A stretch of 64,000 nt of DNA from Rhodobacter flavimaris (GCF_021378075.1 NZ_JAJUOS010000001.1:434001-498000), one strand, 5' to 3'. Positions 26,773 to 35,960 are shown, counted from the first letter of the stretch. The notes: generated by a model from the letters alone, not told the origin. A program made the numbers and translations.

Positions 26773-27432
26773 ATGCCCGAAGTCATTTTCCCCGGTCCCG
26801 AAGGACGCCTCGAGGGCCGCTACCATCCGCAGCCCATGCCGGACGCCCCGATCGCGATCATCCTGCACCCCGATCCGCAGTTCGGCGGCACGATGAACAA
26901 CCGCGTCGTCTATAACCTGCACTACGCCTTCCACAAAATCGGCTTCACCGTGCTGCGCTTCAACTTCCGGGGCGTGGGCCGCAGCCAGGGCGAGTATGAC
27001 CAGGGTATCGGCGAGCTGTCGGATGCGGCCTCGGCGCTCGATTACCTGCAGGCGATGAACCCGAATTCGAAGCATTGCTGGGTCGCCGGGTTCTCGTTCG
27101 GCGCCTGGATCGGGATGCAGCTGCTGATGCGCCGCCCCGAGATCACCGGTTTCATCTCGGTCGCGCCGCCCGCGAACATGTATGACTTCAGCTTCCTCGC
27201 GCCCTGCCCCTCGTCGGGCCTGATCATCAACGGCACCGCCGACCGCGTGGCGCCGCCGAAGGACACGCATACGCTGGTTTCCAAGCTGCGCGAGCAGAAG
27301 GGCATCACCATCACCCACGAGGAAATCGAGGGCGCCGATCACTTCTTCAAGGACGACGAAGCACATATGAAACCGATGATCGACTCGGTTCAGGGCTATG
27401 TGAAGCGCCGCCTGACCGAGGGCTCGCGCTGA
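26773..27432 (+). CDS. alpha/beta hydrolase
   Basis: 219 residues of the small alpha/beta hydrolase type (dienelactone hydrolase-like). HPDPQFGGTMNN supplies the oxyanion region, the nucleophile elbow is AGFSFGAWIG (Ser about residue 106), with Asp in NGTADRVAPP and His in GADHFFKDDE. No signal peptide; cytoplasmic. The substrate is unknown. Its stop overlaps the next start as TGATG, so it is coupled to a small protein and an HD hydrolase. Confidence 0.86.
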   Translation: MPEVIFPGPEGRLEGRYHPQPMPDAPIAIILHPDPQFGGTMNNRVVYNLHYAFHKIGFTVLRFNFRGVGRSQGEYDQGIGELSDAASALDYLQAMNPNSKHCWVAGFSFGAWIGMQLLMRRPEITGFISVAPPANMYDFSFLAPCPSSGLIINGTADRVAPPKDTHTLVSKLREQKGITITHEEIEGADHFFKDDEAHMKPMIDSVQGYVKRRLTEGSR

Positions 27433-27692
27433 TGGCTCTGCTCGACGAATTGGCCGATGCGCTGGCCGCCGACGTGATGGCGGCCATGAAGGAGTTCGAC
27501 GATGACCGGCTTTACATGGAAATGAGCAAGGTCATCGGCACCTCCTCGCCCTCGCTGCAAGAGGCTTTCAACACCTCGTGCCGCCTGCGCCTGTCCGAAC
27601 AGCGCGCGCGCAAGTTCCTTGACGAGACGATCCGCGCCCGGCGCGAGGGCGGGAAGGCCCCCGCCGCGCCGCGCGACGCCGAGGGGCACTAG
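27432..27692 (+). CDS. small hypothetical protein coupled to hydrolase and HD genes
   Basis: 86 residues, mostly helical and charged (LADALAADVMAAMKEFDDD ... RLSEQRARKFLDETIRARREGG), ending in an Ala/Pro/Arg tail. It shares 1 bp with the upstream hydrolase and the HD gene starts right after its stop, so the three are cotranslated. No family recognised. Confidence 0.75.
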   Translation: MALLDELADALAADVMAAMKEFDDDRLYMEMSKVIGTSSPSLQEAFNTSCRLRLSEQRARKFLDETIRARREGGKAPAAPRDAEGH

Positions 27693-28289
27693 ATGACCGA
27701 GCGCCTCTCGCGGCAATTCGCCTTTCTGCTGGAGGCCGAGAAGCTCAAATCCGTCTATCGAGCCACCCCGCTTGCGGATAACTCGCGCCGGGAGAACTCG
27801 GCCGAGCATAGCTGGACGCTTGCGCTTTACGCGCTGGTGCTGGCCGATCAGGCTGGCCCCGGCGTTGACGTGAACCGTGCGATCCGGATGCTTTTGCTGC
27901 ACGATCTGGTCGAGATCGACGTGGGCGATGTGCCGATCCATTCCTCAGACGGCACAGCCCATGGATCGGCCGATATCCAGGCGGCGGAATCGGCCGCCGC
28001 CGCGCGTCTTTTCGGGCTTCTTCCCAACGACTTGCGTGCCGATCTTGAAGCGACCTGGCGCGAGTTTGAGGCCGCCCAAACCCCCACTGCGATCTTTGCA
28101 AAAAGCCTCGACCGGGTGCAGCCCGTGATGCTGAACCTCGAAGGCGGCGGCGGCAGTTGGCTGGAATACAACGTCAACTGGGCGCAGCTTGAATCCCGCG
28201 TGGGCGCCAAAGTGTCCCGCGGATTGCCTGCGGTCTGGGACTGGGTGCAGGACCGCATCCGCCCCTGGTTCACGCTTCGCGGTCGCTGA
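27693..28289 (+). CDS. HD-domain phosphohydrolase (YfbR/5'-deoxynucleotidase-like)
   Basis: 198-residue metal-dependent HD phosphohydrolase. The first metal His is in NSAEHSWTLAL and the HD pair is in LLLHDLVEIDVGDVP, followed by FAKSLDRVQPVMLN with the distal Asp. This matches the HD_3/YfbR-like family that dephosphorylates deoxynucleoside monophosphates. It is the last gene of a three-gene coupled unit. Confidence 0.85.
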   Translation: MTERLSRQFAFLLEAEKLKSVYRATPLADNSRRENSAEHSWTLALYALVLADQAGPGVDVNRAIRMLLLHDLVEIDVGDVPIHSSDGTAHGSADIQAAESAAAARLFGLLPNDLRADLEATWREFEAAQTPTAIFAKSLDRVQPVMLNLEGGGGSWLEYNVNWAQLESRVGAKVSRGLPAVWDWVQDRIRPWFTLRGR

Positions 28290-28384
28290 AATAATTTTCG
28301 GTATACCAATGCATACCGACTATGGCCTTTTCCTTCGGAATGGGGTATGAGCCGCGCATCACTTATTCATGCGCGGAGCAAGTC

Positions 28385-29599
28385 ATGACGAAGATCAAGG
28401 TTGAAAACCCCGTCGTCGAACTCGACGGCGACGAGATGACCCGGATCATCTGGGACTTCATCAAGAAGAAACTGATCCTGCCCTACCTCGACCTCGACCT
28501 GCTCTATTACGATCTGGGCATCGAAGAGCGTGACCGCACCGAGGACCAGATCACCATCGACGCCGCATTGGCGATCAAGGAACACGGTGTCGGCGTGAAA
28601 TGCGCTACGATCACGCCTGACGAGGCCCGCGTTGAGGAATTCGGCCTCAAGAAGATGTGGAAATCGCCCAACGGCACGATCCGCAATATCCTGGGCGGCG
28701 TGATCTTCCGCCAGCCGATCATCTGCCGCAACGTGCCGCGTCTTGTGCCCGGCTGGACCAAGCCGATTGTCGTTGGCCGCCACGCCTTCGGCGACCAGTA
28801 CAAGGCCACCGATTTCCGCTTCCCCGGCAAGGGCAAGCTGACGATGAAATTCGTCGGCGAGGACGGCACCGTGATCGAGAAAGAGGTCTATGAGGCCCCC
28901 TCCTCGGGCGTCTATATGGGCATGTATAACCTCGACGACTCGATCCTCGACTTCGCGCGCGCCTCGCTGAACTACGGCCTCAACCTCGGCTGGCCCGTGT
29001 ATCTCTCGACCAAGAACACCATCCTCAAGGCCTATGACGGCCGCTTCAAGGACCTGTTCCAGAAGGTCTATGAGGAAGAGTTCGAAGAGAAGTTCAAGGC
29101 CGCCGGGATCTGGTATGAGCATCGCCTGATCGATGACATGGTCGCCTCGGCGCTGAAATGGTCGGGCGGCTACGTCTGGGCCTGCAAGAACTACGATGGC
29201 GATGTGCAGTCGGATACCGTCGCGCAGGGCTTCGGTTCGCTCGGGCTGATGACCTCGGTCCTGATGACGCCCGATGGCAAGACGGTCGAGGCCGAGGCCG
29301 CCCACGGCACCGTCACCCGTCACTATCGCCAGCATCAAGCAGGCAAGCAGACCTCGACCAACTCCATCGCCTCGATCTACGCCTGGTCGGGCGGCCTCAA
29401 GCATCGCGCCAAGCTGGACAACAACGCCCAACTGATGCGCTTCGCCGAGACGCTCGAGAAGGTCACCGTGCAGGCGGTCGAGGATGGCTTCATGACCAAG
29501 GATCTGGCGCTGCTGGTCGGTCCCGATCAGAAATGGCTGACCACGATGGGCTTCCTTGAAAAGATCGACGAATACCTGAACAAGGCCCTGATCGGCTAA
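28385..29599 (+). CDS. icd: isocitrate dehydrogenase (NADP-dependent, homodimeric type)
   Basis: 404-residue TCA-cycle enzyme converting isocitrate to 2-oxoglutarate with NADPH. The sequence starts [21 protein letters not shown] and includes KSPNGTIRN (substrate-binding Ser/Asn), the metal-binding NYDGDVQSD segment and [12 protein letters not shown] (NADP-binding region), all diagnostic of the eukaryote-like subfamily II used by alphaproteobacteria. A strong terminator follows. Confidence 0.97.
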   Translation: MTKIKVENPVVELDGDEMTRIIWDFIKKKLILPYLDLDLLYYDLGIEERDRTEDQITIDAALAIKEHGVGVKCATITPDEARVEEFGLKKMWKSPNGTIRNILGGVIFRQPIICRNVPRLVPGWTKPIVVGRHAFGDQYKATDFRFPGKGKLTMKFVGEDGTVIEKEVYEAPSSGVYMGMYNLDDSILDFARASLNYGLNLGWPVYLSTKNTILKAYDGRFKDLFQKVYEEEFEEKFKAAGIWYEHRLIDDMVASALKWSGGYVWACKNYDGDVQSDTVAQGFGSLGLMTSVLMTPDGKTVEAEAAHGTVTRHYRQHQAGKQTSTNSIASIYAWSGGLKHRAKLDNNAQLMRFAETLEKVTVQAVEDGFMTKDLALLVGPDQKWLTTMGFLEKIDEYLNKALIG

Positions 29600-29623
29600 C
29601 CAAATCCGCGATCAGTATTACTA

Positions 29624-29654
29624 GGCCCGCGCTCTCCCTGCGCGGGCTTTTTCT
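29624..29654 (+). terminator. terminator of icd
   Basis: GCCCGCGC-TCTCCCT-GCGCGGGC followed by TTTTTC, 25 bp after the stop. Confidence 0.9.
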
Positions 29655-29714
29655 ATGCGAACTTGAACTACAGCGGTATAATTTTAGCAACTCCGCAGCC
29701 TTGAGGAGATCCAG

Positions 29715-30152
29715 ATGCCTCTGAAACGCGTCGTATTATTCGCTTCGCTCATAGTTGGCATGACGGCCTGCGTTGCCGAAGACACTCCAAGGCACGAACC
29801 ACAGCCGCCGACCTTCTCAATTCCTACCGCAAAGCCGCCTGAAACGACCAAGGAGTGCATTAGGGCCGCTTTCTATGCGCTGCCGCGAACGAATCCGGAT
29901 GAAATTCCGATTGATTTCCGGGATATGCCCGGCGGCTGGAAGAGCATTGTTGTCCAATACACCAATAACTCCGGCGACATCTTCACCATCCTGCTCGATC
30001 GGCGCGATGAGACCTCGTGGTCGCAAATCACCCATGAGAACAAGGTATTGTCGCTCTATGGCCAAGACATCCTATTGATAACCAATGACTTCTTTCCTCT
30101 TGCGCCGAGCCGAACAGTTCCACTCATTCCGCTCATCAAGGCATGTGCCTGA
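29715..30152 (+). CDS. putative lipoprotein, unknown function
   Basis: 145 residues. The N-terminus KRVVLFASLIVGMTAC is a short signal with a weak lipobox (MTAC), then a Pro-rich linker (HEPQPPTFSIPTAKPPE) and a domain containing a second Cys pair (KECIR and the terminal KACA). GAGGAG lies upstream of the start. I recognise no family. Its GC content looks lower than that of its neighbours, hinting at later acquisition. Confidence 0.68.
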   Translation: MPLKRVVLFASLIVGMTACVAEDTPRHEPQPPTFSIPTAKPPETTKECIRAAFYALPRTNPDEIPIDFRDMPGGWKSIVVQYTNNSGDIFTILLDRRDETSWSQITHENKVLSLYGQDILLITNDFFPLAPSRTVPLIPLIKACA

Positions 30153-30153
30153 G

Positions 30154-30182
30154 GGAGGGGCCGGAACTCATCCGGCCCCTCC
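30154..30182. terminator. bidirectional hairpin between lipoprotein and DUF1127 genes
   Basis: GGAGGGGCCGGA and TCCGGCCCCTCC make a perfect 12-bp stem with loop ACTCA. It lies between two convergent genes; there is no T-run, so it may act as a barrier or 3'-end stabiliser rather than a canonical terminator. Confidence 0.6.
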
Positions 30183-30194
30183 GGTTGCATACAC

Positions 30195-30434
30195 CTACCA
30201 GCCGCAATGGTCCCAGTGTGGCCTTGGGGGCGCTGTGGATTTCGGCGGCAGGCCGATGTCGCGGCGCATGTGATCGTCGAGATCGACGAAGTTGGCGGCC
30301 AGCGGGCGCGCCGCACGCGGCCGCAGCGCGGCAAGCAGGGCCGCGATCAGAACGCGCCGCGCACCGTGGAGTGCGATTGCGGCTTCGATGGAGGATGCGG
30401 GCACGGGCCCGGCATGATGGGTCAGTCTGGTCAT
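30195..30434 (-). CDS. DUF1127 family small protein
   Basis: 79 residues. It ends in the DUF1127 signature NFVDLDDHMRRDIGLPP; the middle is Arg/Ala-rich. DUF1127 proteins are small and basic, and in several alphaproteobacteria are linked to RNA metabolism, stress or phosphate responses. CCGGAAA lies before the start at 30434. A second DUF1127 gene lies at 35961. Confidence 0.75.
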   Translation of the reverse strand: MTRLTHHAGPVPASSIEAAIALHGARRVLIAALLAALRPRAARPLAANFVDLDDHMRRDIGLPPKSTAPPRPHWDHCGW

Positions 30435-30835
30435 GTGATTTCCGGAATGCGCGCAAACGCCCCCGGCCTCTGGTTTGTGGTGAAGAAACCGGACCGGGAC
30501 GAGCCATGACACAGCGCACGCCGCGTCGGGATCAGCCATGAGGTCCGGTGGAGGGTTCAGACATGGACCCCTTGGGGTCCGGGCGACGGATCAGGCCTGT
30601 CGGCGTGCTCCGGTGCGGGTGGCAGTTGCCCCTGCGCGATGCCAGCCGGCTGCTTGGGCGTAAACGTACGAAGTCATGTTCCGCCCTCCTGTCTGAATTA
30701 GCCGGATGGCGCCAGAAACCACGGCTCACCGAGTCGCGGCAAACCCAAAACCTGCACATCCGATCAAGGCACGGCTTGCGTTGCGGACGCGCCACAGCCT
30801 CTTGCCGCCCCTCGTGCCGCGTGACAGAAAGCGCC
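30435..30835. other. 401-bp region between DUF1127 and first YitT gene
   Basis: Apart from one candidate small ORF (30591-30677, minus) and the 7-bp dyad GGACCCC-TT-GGGGTCC (30565-30580), I see nothing recognisable. The plus-strand frame of the YitT gene remains open through this region, but that N-terminal extension is Arg-rich shadow sequence. Confidence 0.4.
30591..30677 (-). CDS. candidate 28-residue small protein
   Basis: ATG at 30677 is preceded by AGGAGGGCGGAAC, one of the strongest ribosome sites in the window. The product would start MTSYVYAQAAGWHRAG and end GARRQA. A GGACCCC/GGGGTCC dyad follows about 10 bp after the stop. No family recognised. It is upstream of the DUF1127 gene on the same strand and could be a leader peptide. 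Confidence 0.35.
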   Translation of the reverse strand: MTSYVYAQAAGWHRAGATATRTGARRQA

Positions 30836-31453
30836 ATGACCGAGATCATCGCCGAAAACCCCGCCCGACACACCCCGCTAGACGATGCGCAAGGCATCGC
30901 CTTTGGCAGCCTCATGGCGGCATTTGGCGTGCTGATGCTGACCCATCTGGGTTTCGTCACGGGCCAGACCGCGGGACTCGCGATTCTCGTGTCCTACGCG
31001 ACCGGTTGGGACTTTGGTCCGGTGTTCTTCGTGATCAACCTGCCCTTCTACTGGTTCGGGTATCGGCGGCTTGGCGGGGCCTTCGTTCTCAAGACCTTCC
31101 TGGCGGTTGCGCTGCTCTCGGCGCTGACGATGGTGTTGCCGCAGTATATCTCGTTCCAGAGCCTGCACCCGGCCGTGGGCGCTATTCTCATCGGCTTTGT
31201 CTCCGGATCGGCCTTGCTTGCGCTGTTCCGACACGGTGCAAGCCTCGGCGGCATCGGCATTCTCGCACTGTATTTGCAGGACAAGACCGGATTCCGGGCG
31301 GGCTGGACGCAACTGCTGTTCGATCTGTGCGTCTTCGCCATCGCGCTGACCCTGCGCGACTGGCAGACCGTCGCCTGGTCTGCGCTTGGCGCACTGGTGC
31401 TGAACATAGTCATCGCGCTCAACCACCGCCGCGACCGCTACATCGCCCTCTGA
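30836..31453 (+). CDS. YitT family membrane protein, copy 1
   Basis: 205-residue integral membrane protein with about five hydrophobic helices. Family features include GQTAGLAILVSYATGWDFG followed by VFFVINLPFYWFGYRRLG and the LFRHGASLGGIGILALYLQD segment. YitT proteins are predicted transporters or channels of unknown substrate. The start at 30836 (MTEIIAEN) is chosen because the upstream frame lacks coding character. It is followed 68 bp later by a clear paralog. Confidence 0.82.
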   Translation: MTEIIAENPARHTPLDDAQGIAFGSLMAAFGVLMLTHLGFVTGQTAGLAILVSYATGWDFGPVFFVINLPFYWFGYRRLGGAFVLKTFLAVALLSALTMVLPQYISFQSLHPAVGAILIGFVSGSALLALFRHGASLGGIGILALYLQDKTGFRAGWTQLLFDLCVFAIALTLRDWQTVAWSALGALVLNIVIALNHRRDRYIAL

Positions 31454-31521
31454 CGCCGACGCATTCCCGCCATGCGCGCGCAGCAATGGACGCGCCAAAG
31501 GCTTTGCGGCATTATTGGGTC

Positions 31522-32136
31522 ATGATTGCTGACCTTAATGCCGAAAAACACTACTCCCTCTTCGAGGATATCCAGGGCCTGATCATCGCATCGGCCCAGG
31601 CTGCCTTGGGCATTCACCTGCTGCGCGCGGCCGGGCTGGTCACTGGCGGCACGGCGGGTCTGGCGCTGATCATCTCTTACCTGACGGGCTGGAGCTTCAG
31701 CCTCGTCTTCTTCGTGATCAACATCCCCTTCTACGGCTTTGCCTATTGGGCACGTGGTGCGGCCTTCTGCCTGAAAAGTCTGACGACGGTGACGCTTGTG
31801 TCACTGCTTGCCGAGGCGCTCAAGCCGCTTTTCGCCGTGGGCTCGATCCATCCCGGCATCTCCGCAGTGATGTTCGGTGTCAGCGCGGGAGTCGGGTTGC
31901 TTGGCCTATTCCGTCACTCGGGCAGCCTCGGCGGAGTGTCCATCGTCGCCGTGATCTTGCAGGATAAATTCGGCTTCAAGGCAGGCTGGACGCAGCTGGC
32001 GCATGACCTTGTGCTGTTTGCGGTCGCGCTGTGGATCCTGCCCATCGACCGGGTTCTGTGGTCCCTGCTCGGCGCGGTGATCCTGAACTTCGTGATCGCT
32101 TTCAATCACCGCCGCGACTGGTATATCGTGACCTGA
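31522..32136 (+). CDS. YitT family membrane protein, copy 2
   Basis: 204 residues, collinear with the preceding gene: GGTAGLALIISYLTGWSFS, VFFVINIPFYGFAYWARG, LFRHSGSLGGVSIVAVILQD and the shared tail NHRRDWYIVT (copy 1: NHRRDRYIAL). The two are therefore a tandem duplication that has diverged. An alternative start at 31486 adds 12 residues. The stop overlaps the SMR start (TGATG). Confidence 0.82.
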   Translation: MIADLNAEKHYSLFEDIQGLIIASAQAALGIHLLRAAGLVTGGTAGLALIISYLTGWSFSLVFFVINIPFYGFAYWARGAAFCLKSLTTVTLVSLLAEALKPLFAVGSIHPGISAVMFGVSAGVGLLGLFRHSGSLGGVSIVAVILQDKFGFKAGWTQLAHDLVLFAVALWILPIDRVLWSLLGAVILNFVIAFNHRRDWYIVT

Positions 32137-32468
32137 TGCAGACCTACCTGTATCTCCTGATTGCGGTCGTGTTCGAGACATTCGGCTCCTCCTGCCTGCA
32201 GGCCAGCCAGCAGTTCACGCGCTTCTGGCCATCGGTTGGGGTGATCGTCGGTTTCGGGGCGGCGTTCTGGTTCTTCACGCTGGTGCTGAAGGTGCTGCCG
32301 CTTGGGGTAACCTATGCGCTCTGGTCTGGCATCGGGATGGTGCTGATCGCGCTGTCCGGTTGGGTCCTGTTCGGACAGAAACTGGACCTTGCCGCAACGT
32401 TCGGCATCGGCCTGATCATTGCCGGAATTGTCGTCATAAACCTGTTTTCCAACTCCTCTACGCACTAA
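32136..32468 (+). CDS. small multidrug resistance (SMR) family transporter
   Basis: 110-residue four-helix protein. Glu14 in the first helix (LIAVVFETFGSSCLQ) is the conserved proton/substrate site of EmrE-type transporters. LPLGVTYALWSGIGMVLIAL and the terminal GIGLIIAGIVVINLF match the family. It is coupled to the YitT gene, so the operon may deal with small organic cations or polyamine-like compounds; that is speculation. Confidence 0.88.
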   Translation: MQTYLYLLIAVVFETFGSSCLQASQQFTRFWPSVGVIVGFGAAFWFFTLVLKVLPLGVTYALWSGIGMVLIALSGWVLFGQKLDLAATFGIGLIIAGIVVINLFSNSSTH

Positions 32469-32539
32469 GCGGCGCTTCGGGCTGGCGCTGGCGACCAATT
32501 TCCTCTATGGCCGCCCCAAACCACGAACAGGCGGACGAA

Positions 32540-34357
32540 ATGGACATTCGCAACATTGCGATCATCGCACACGTTGACCACGGCAAGACGACGCTGGTTG
32601 ACCAGCTTCTGAAACAATCCGGCGCTTTCCGCGAAAACCAGGCCGTGGCCGAGCGCGCGATGGACAGCAACGATATCGAGCGTGAACGCGGCATCACCAT
32701 TCTCGCCAAGGCGACCTCGGTCGAGTGGAAAGGCACCCGCATCAACATCGTTGACACCCCCGGCCACGCCGATTTCGGCGGCGAGGTGGAGCGCATCCTG
32801 TCGATGGTCGATGGTGTCTGCCTGCTGGTCGATGCCGCCGAAGGCCCGATGCCGCAGACCAAATTCGTGACCTCGAAGGCGCTGGCGCTTGGCCTCAAGC
32901 CGATCGTCGTGCTGAACAAGGTGGACAAGCCCGCCGCCGACCCGGAAAACGCGCTGAACGAGGTCTTTGACCTGTTCGCCAACCTCGGCGCCAATGACGA
33001 GCAGCTCGATTTCCCGCATGTCTATGCCTCGGGCATCGGTGGCTGGGCCGATCTCGAACTGGACGGCCCGCGCAAGGATCTCTCGGCGCTGTTCGACCTG
33101 ATCCTGAAGCATGTCGAGCCGCCCAAGCAGGAATTCCGTGCCGACGAGCCCTTCCAGATGCTCGCCACCACGCTTTCGGCCGACCCGTTCATCGGCCGCA
33201 TCCTGACCGGCCGTGTCGAGGCGGGCCGCCTGCGCGTGGGTGATGCGCTCAAGGCACTGTCGCGCACTGGCGAGCGGATCGAGCAGTTCCGCTGCACCAA
33301 GATCCTCGCCTTCCGCGGCCTGACGCAGCAGCCCATCGACGTGGCGGAAGCCGGCGACATCGTCACCATCGCGGGCATGACCAAGGCCACCGTGGCGGAT
33401 ACGCTTTGCGCGCTGGACGTGGACACCGCGATCCCCGCACAGCCGATCGACCCGCCGACCATCTCGGTCACCTTCGGCATCAACGACAGCCCGCTGGCTG
33501 GCCGTGACGGCAACAAGGTCCAGTCGCGCGTCATCCGCGAACGCCTGATGAAAGAGGCCGAAACCAACGTCGCGATCCGCGTCGAGGACACCCCCGGCGG
33601 CGATGCCTTCGTCGTCTCGGGCCGCGGCGAATTGCAGATGGGCGTTCTGATCGAGAACATGCGCCGCGAGGGTTTCGAGCTGTCGATCTCGCGCCCGCGC
33701 GTGATCTTCCGCGAAGAGAACGGCGAGCGCATGGAGCCCATCGAAGAGGTGATCGTCGATGTGGATGACGAATACTCGGGCGTTGTCATCGAGAAGCTGA
33801 CCGGCAACCGCAAGGGTGATCTGGTTGAGATGCGCCCCGCCGGCCATGGTAAGACCCGTATCGTCGCCCATGTGCCTTCGCGCGGCCTGATCGGCTACCA
33901 GGGCGAGTTCATGACCGACACGCGCGGCAACGGCGTGCTGAACCGCATCTTCCACAACTGGGCGCCCTACAAGGGTGCGATCCAGGGCCGTCGCCAGGGC
34001 GTGCTGATCTCGATGGAGAACGGCGTTTCGGTGGCCTATGCGCTGTGGAACCTCGAAGAGCGCGGCAAGCTGTTCATCGGCGCGCAGGAGCAGGTCTATA
34101 CCGGCATGATCATTGGCGAGCATTCGCGCGACAACGATCTTGAGGTCAACCCGCTCAAGGGCAAGAAGCTGACCAACGTGCGCGCCTCGGGCACGGACGA
34201 AGCCGTGCGCCTGACCCCGCCGGTGCGCATGAGCCTCGAAGAGGCGATTGCCTATATCAACGACGACGAGCTGGTTGAAGTGACGCCGAAAATCGTGCGT
34301 CTGCGCAAGCGCCACCTTGACCCGCATGAGCGCAAGCGCGCCTCGCGCGCCGAGTAA
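32540..34357 (+). CDS. typA: translational GTPase TypA/BipA
   Basis: 605-residue ribosome-associated GTPase. G1 is AHVDHGKTT, the switch region RERGITILAKA, G3 DTPGHADFGG and G4 NKVDKPAA. The C-terminal domains are typical (GRGELQMGVLIENMRREGFEL; SRGLIGYQGEFMTDTRGNG). It helps ribosome assembly and stress adaptation. The start at 32540 (MDIRNIAIIAH) is set by family alignment. Confidence 0.97.
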   Translation: MDIRNIAIIAHVDHGKTTLVDQLLKQSGAFRENQAVAERAMDSNDIERERGITILAKATSVEWKGTRINIVDTPGHADFGGEVERILSMVDGVCLLVDAAEGPMPQTKFVTSKALALGLKPIVVLNKVDKPAADPENALNEVFDLFANLGANDEQLDFPHVYASGIGGWADLELDGPRKDLSALFDLILKHVEPPKQEFRADEPFQMLATTLSADPFIGRILTGRVEAGRLRVGDALKALSRTGERIEQFRCTKILAFRGLTQQPIDVAEAGDIVTIAGMTKATVADTLCALDVDTAIPAQPIDPPTISVTFGINDSPLAGRDGNKVQSRVIRERLMKEAETNVAIRVEDTPGGDAFVVSGRGELQMGVLIENMRREGFELSISRPRVIFREENGERMEPIEEVIVDVDDEYSGVVIEKLTGNRKGDLVEMRPAGHGKTRIVAHVPSRGLIGYQGEFMTDTRGNGVLNRIFHNWAPYKGAIQGRRQGVLISMENGVSVAYALWNLEERGKLFIGAQEQVYTGMIIGEHSRDNDLEVNPLKGKKLTNVRASGTDEAVRLTPPVRMSLEEAIAYINDDELVEVTPKIVRLRKRHLDPHERKRASRAE

Positions 34358-34368
34358 ACCGCTGCGGA

Positions 34369-34388
34369 GCGGGGGCGCTGCCCCCGCA
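34369..34388. repeat. GC-rich hairpin after typA
   Basis: GCGGGGGC-GCT-GCCCCCGC hairpin 12 bp after the typA stop, without a T-run. Confidence 0.5.
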
Positions 34389-34429
34389 CCCCCGGGATAT
34401 TTCGGCCACATTGAAGGCAGAGCAATCTT

Positions 34430-34457
34430 AGCCCCGCACTCGAACGGCGCGGGGTTT
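34430..34457 (+). terminator. terminator of typA
   Basis: CCCCGC, a 9-nt loop and GCGGGG followed by TTTTCC, just before the convergent MocR gene end. Confidence 0.7.
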
Positions 34458-34461
34458 TCCG

Positions 34462-35874
34462 TTAGATCGGCAGGTCACCGGGCGGGTTTTCGAGGAGCCG
34501 CACGAGGCGGCGGATCGCGCGTTGGAAGCGTTCCTCGGGCACACCGCCCGCCATGGCGATGCGCACGGCATTCGGGGCGTGGCCATCTTGCAGTACGTAT
34601 TCGTCGGCCGAGCGCAGCAGGACGCCCTCGGCCTCGGCCTCGCGGGCGAAGGTGGAGGCGCGCCAGCCAAGCGGCAACCGGAGCCAGACGAAGCTGAGAC
34701 CGGGCTGCCAGGAAACATCCTGATCGCCGAAGGCCTGCACCACCATTTGCAGGCGGCGGCTCATGACATCTTGCGCCGCGTGGCGCAAGCGCATGGCTTC
34801 GCCCGAGGTGAAGAGGCGCGTGACGATATCGGTGACCGGGCGCGGCAGGCCGAAATAGCTGTGCTGCGCGGTGAGGCGTCCGGCTTCGCCCATGCCCTCG
34901 GGCGCTACCACGATGCCGAAACGCATCCCGGCCGAGATCGTCTTGGAGAGCGAGGTCACATGCCATGACCGCTCAGGGGCGATCACGCGCAGGCTTTCCA
35001 GCCCCGAGACGGGCGCGGTGTAGCAATCGTCTTCGATGATCTGCAGGTCGTGTTTACGGGCAATCTCGGCGATGGCGTTGCGCCGGGCGCTGCCCATCCG
35101 GGCCGTCGTCGGGTTCTGTGCGTCGGGGGTGATGCAAACGATCTGGCCACCGTGCTTGCGACAGGCGGCGTCGAGCGCCTCGGGGATCATACCTTCCTCG
35201 TCAAGGGCGATCGAGACGACCTCGGCCCGGTTGAGACGCGCGGCATGGCGAAAGCCGGGATAGGCGAGTTCCTCGCACAGCACGACCGGACGGTCGCCCC
35301 GCAAGCAGCACTGCATGACAATGTTGATGCCGTTCTGCCCGCCATGGGTCAGGACAAGGTCATCTGCGGTGATCAACGAAGAGATCGTATAGCCCGAGAA
35401 CCACTCCAGCGCGGCCTCGCGGCAATACTGGTCACGGCGCAGGCCGGGGTATTCGAGATACTGGCGGCCGAGCTCCTGTGCAGCCTCTGCCATGGCTGAC
35501 GCCAGGGCCTCGGTCTGGCCAACGTCGGGGAGCTGCGGCGAGCGAAGATCAACCACACCGTCATCATCGCTCGGATCGGTCAGCGGCTGGCGGTAGAGCG
35601 GCTCGGTCGGGCCGAGGCGGCGCGATTGTGTCGATACAAATGTACCACGACCGACGGCCGCCTCAAGCAGCCCTTCCTGGGTCGCGATCTGATAGGCACG
35701 CGCGACAGTTCCCGGCGTAACCCCAAGTTTCCAAGCCAGATTGCGCACGGTCGGCAAGCGCACTCCGGGCGCAAGATCGCCCCGCCGCACACCTTCGCGC
35801 AGTGCCCGCACCAGCGAGAGATATTTCGGGCCAGATTGATGCGTAAGGGCGGGAGCCCAATTTGTATCAGTCAC
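34462..35874 (-). CDS. MocR-type GntR regulator with aminotransferase-like domain
   Basis: 470 residues. An N-terminal GntR winged helix (LREGVRRGDLAPGVRLPTVRN...LGVTPGTVARAYQ) is fused to a fold type I aminotransferase-like domain. The latter has PDAQNPTTARM, IIEDDCYTA and the PLP-lysine motif SLSKTISAGMRFG. MocR proteins bind PLP or its adducts and regulate vitamin B6, taurine, GABA or amino acid genes. The GTG at 35874 (V-TDTNWAP) is preferred to the ATG at 35919, since the longer form would place the TTGTAT repeats inside the gene. It is divergent from a DUF1127 gene. Confidence 0.85.
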   Translation of the reverse strand: MTDTNWAPALTHQSGPKYLSLVRALREGVRRGDLAPGVRLPTVRNLAWKLGVTPGTVARAYQIATQEGLLEAAVGRGTFVSTQSRRLGPTEPLYRQPLTDPSDDDGVVDLRSPQLPDVGQTEALASAMAEAAQELGRQYLEYPGLRRDQYCREAALEWFSGYTISSLITADDLVLTHGGQNGINIVMQCCLRGDRPVVLCEELAYPGFRHAARLNRAEVVSIALDEEGMIPEALDAACRKHGGQIVCITPDAQNPTTARMGSARRNAIAEIARKHDLQIIEDDCYTAPVSGLESLRVIAPERSWHVTSLSKTISAGMRFGIVVAPEGMGEAGRLTAQHSYFGLPRPVTDIVTRLFTSGEAMRLRHAAQDVMSRRLQMVVQAFGDQDVSWQPGLSFVWLRLPLGWRASTFAREAEAEGVLLRSADEYVLQDGHAPNAVRIAMAGGVPEERFQRAIRRLVRLLENPPGDLPI

Positions 35875-35889
35875 AATGTTTCTCTGGAT

Positions 35890-35950
35890 GCGATTGTATG
35901 CCTTTTGTATGGTCATCATAACCCAGATGACAGAATTGTATCAATACGAA
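35890..35950. promoter_or_regulatory. TTGTAT repeat array, putative MocR operator
   Basis: TTGTAT occurs at 35894, 35905 and 35936 in the 86-bp intergenic region between the MocR and DUF1127 genes. The first two are 11 bp apart (one helical turn), and the third begins the near-palindrome TTGTAT-CA-ATACGAA. Another TTGTAT lies at 35862 near the MocR start. Direct repeats on one face of the helix are the usual MocR site architecture. Confidence 0.5.
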
Positions 35951-35960
35951 AAGGTGCACC

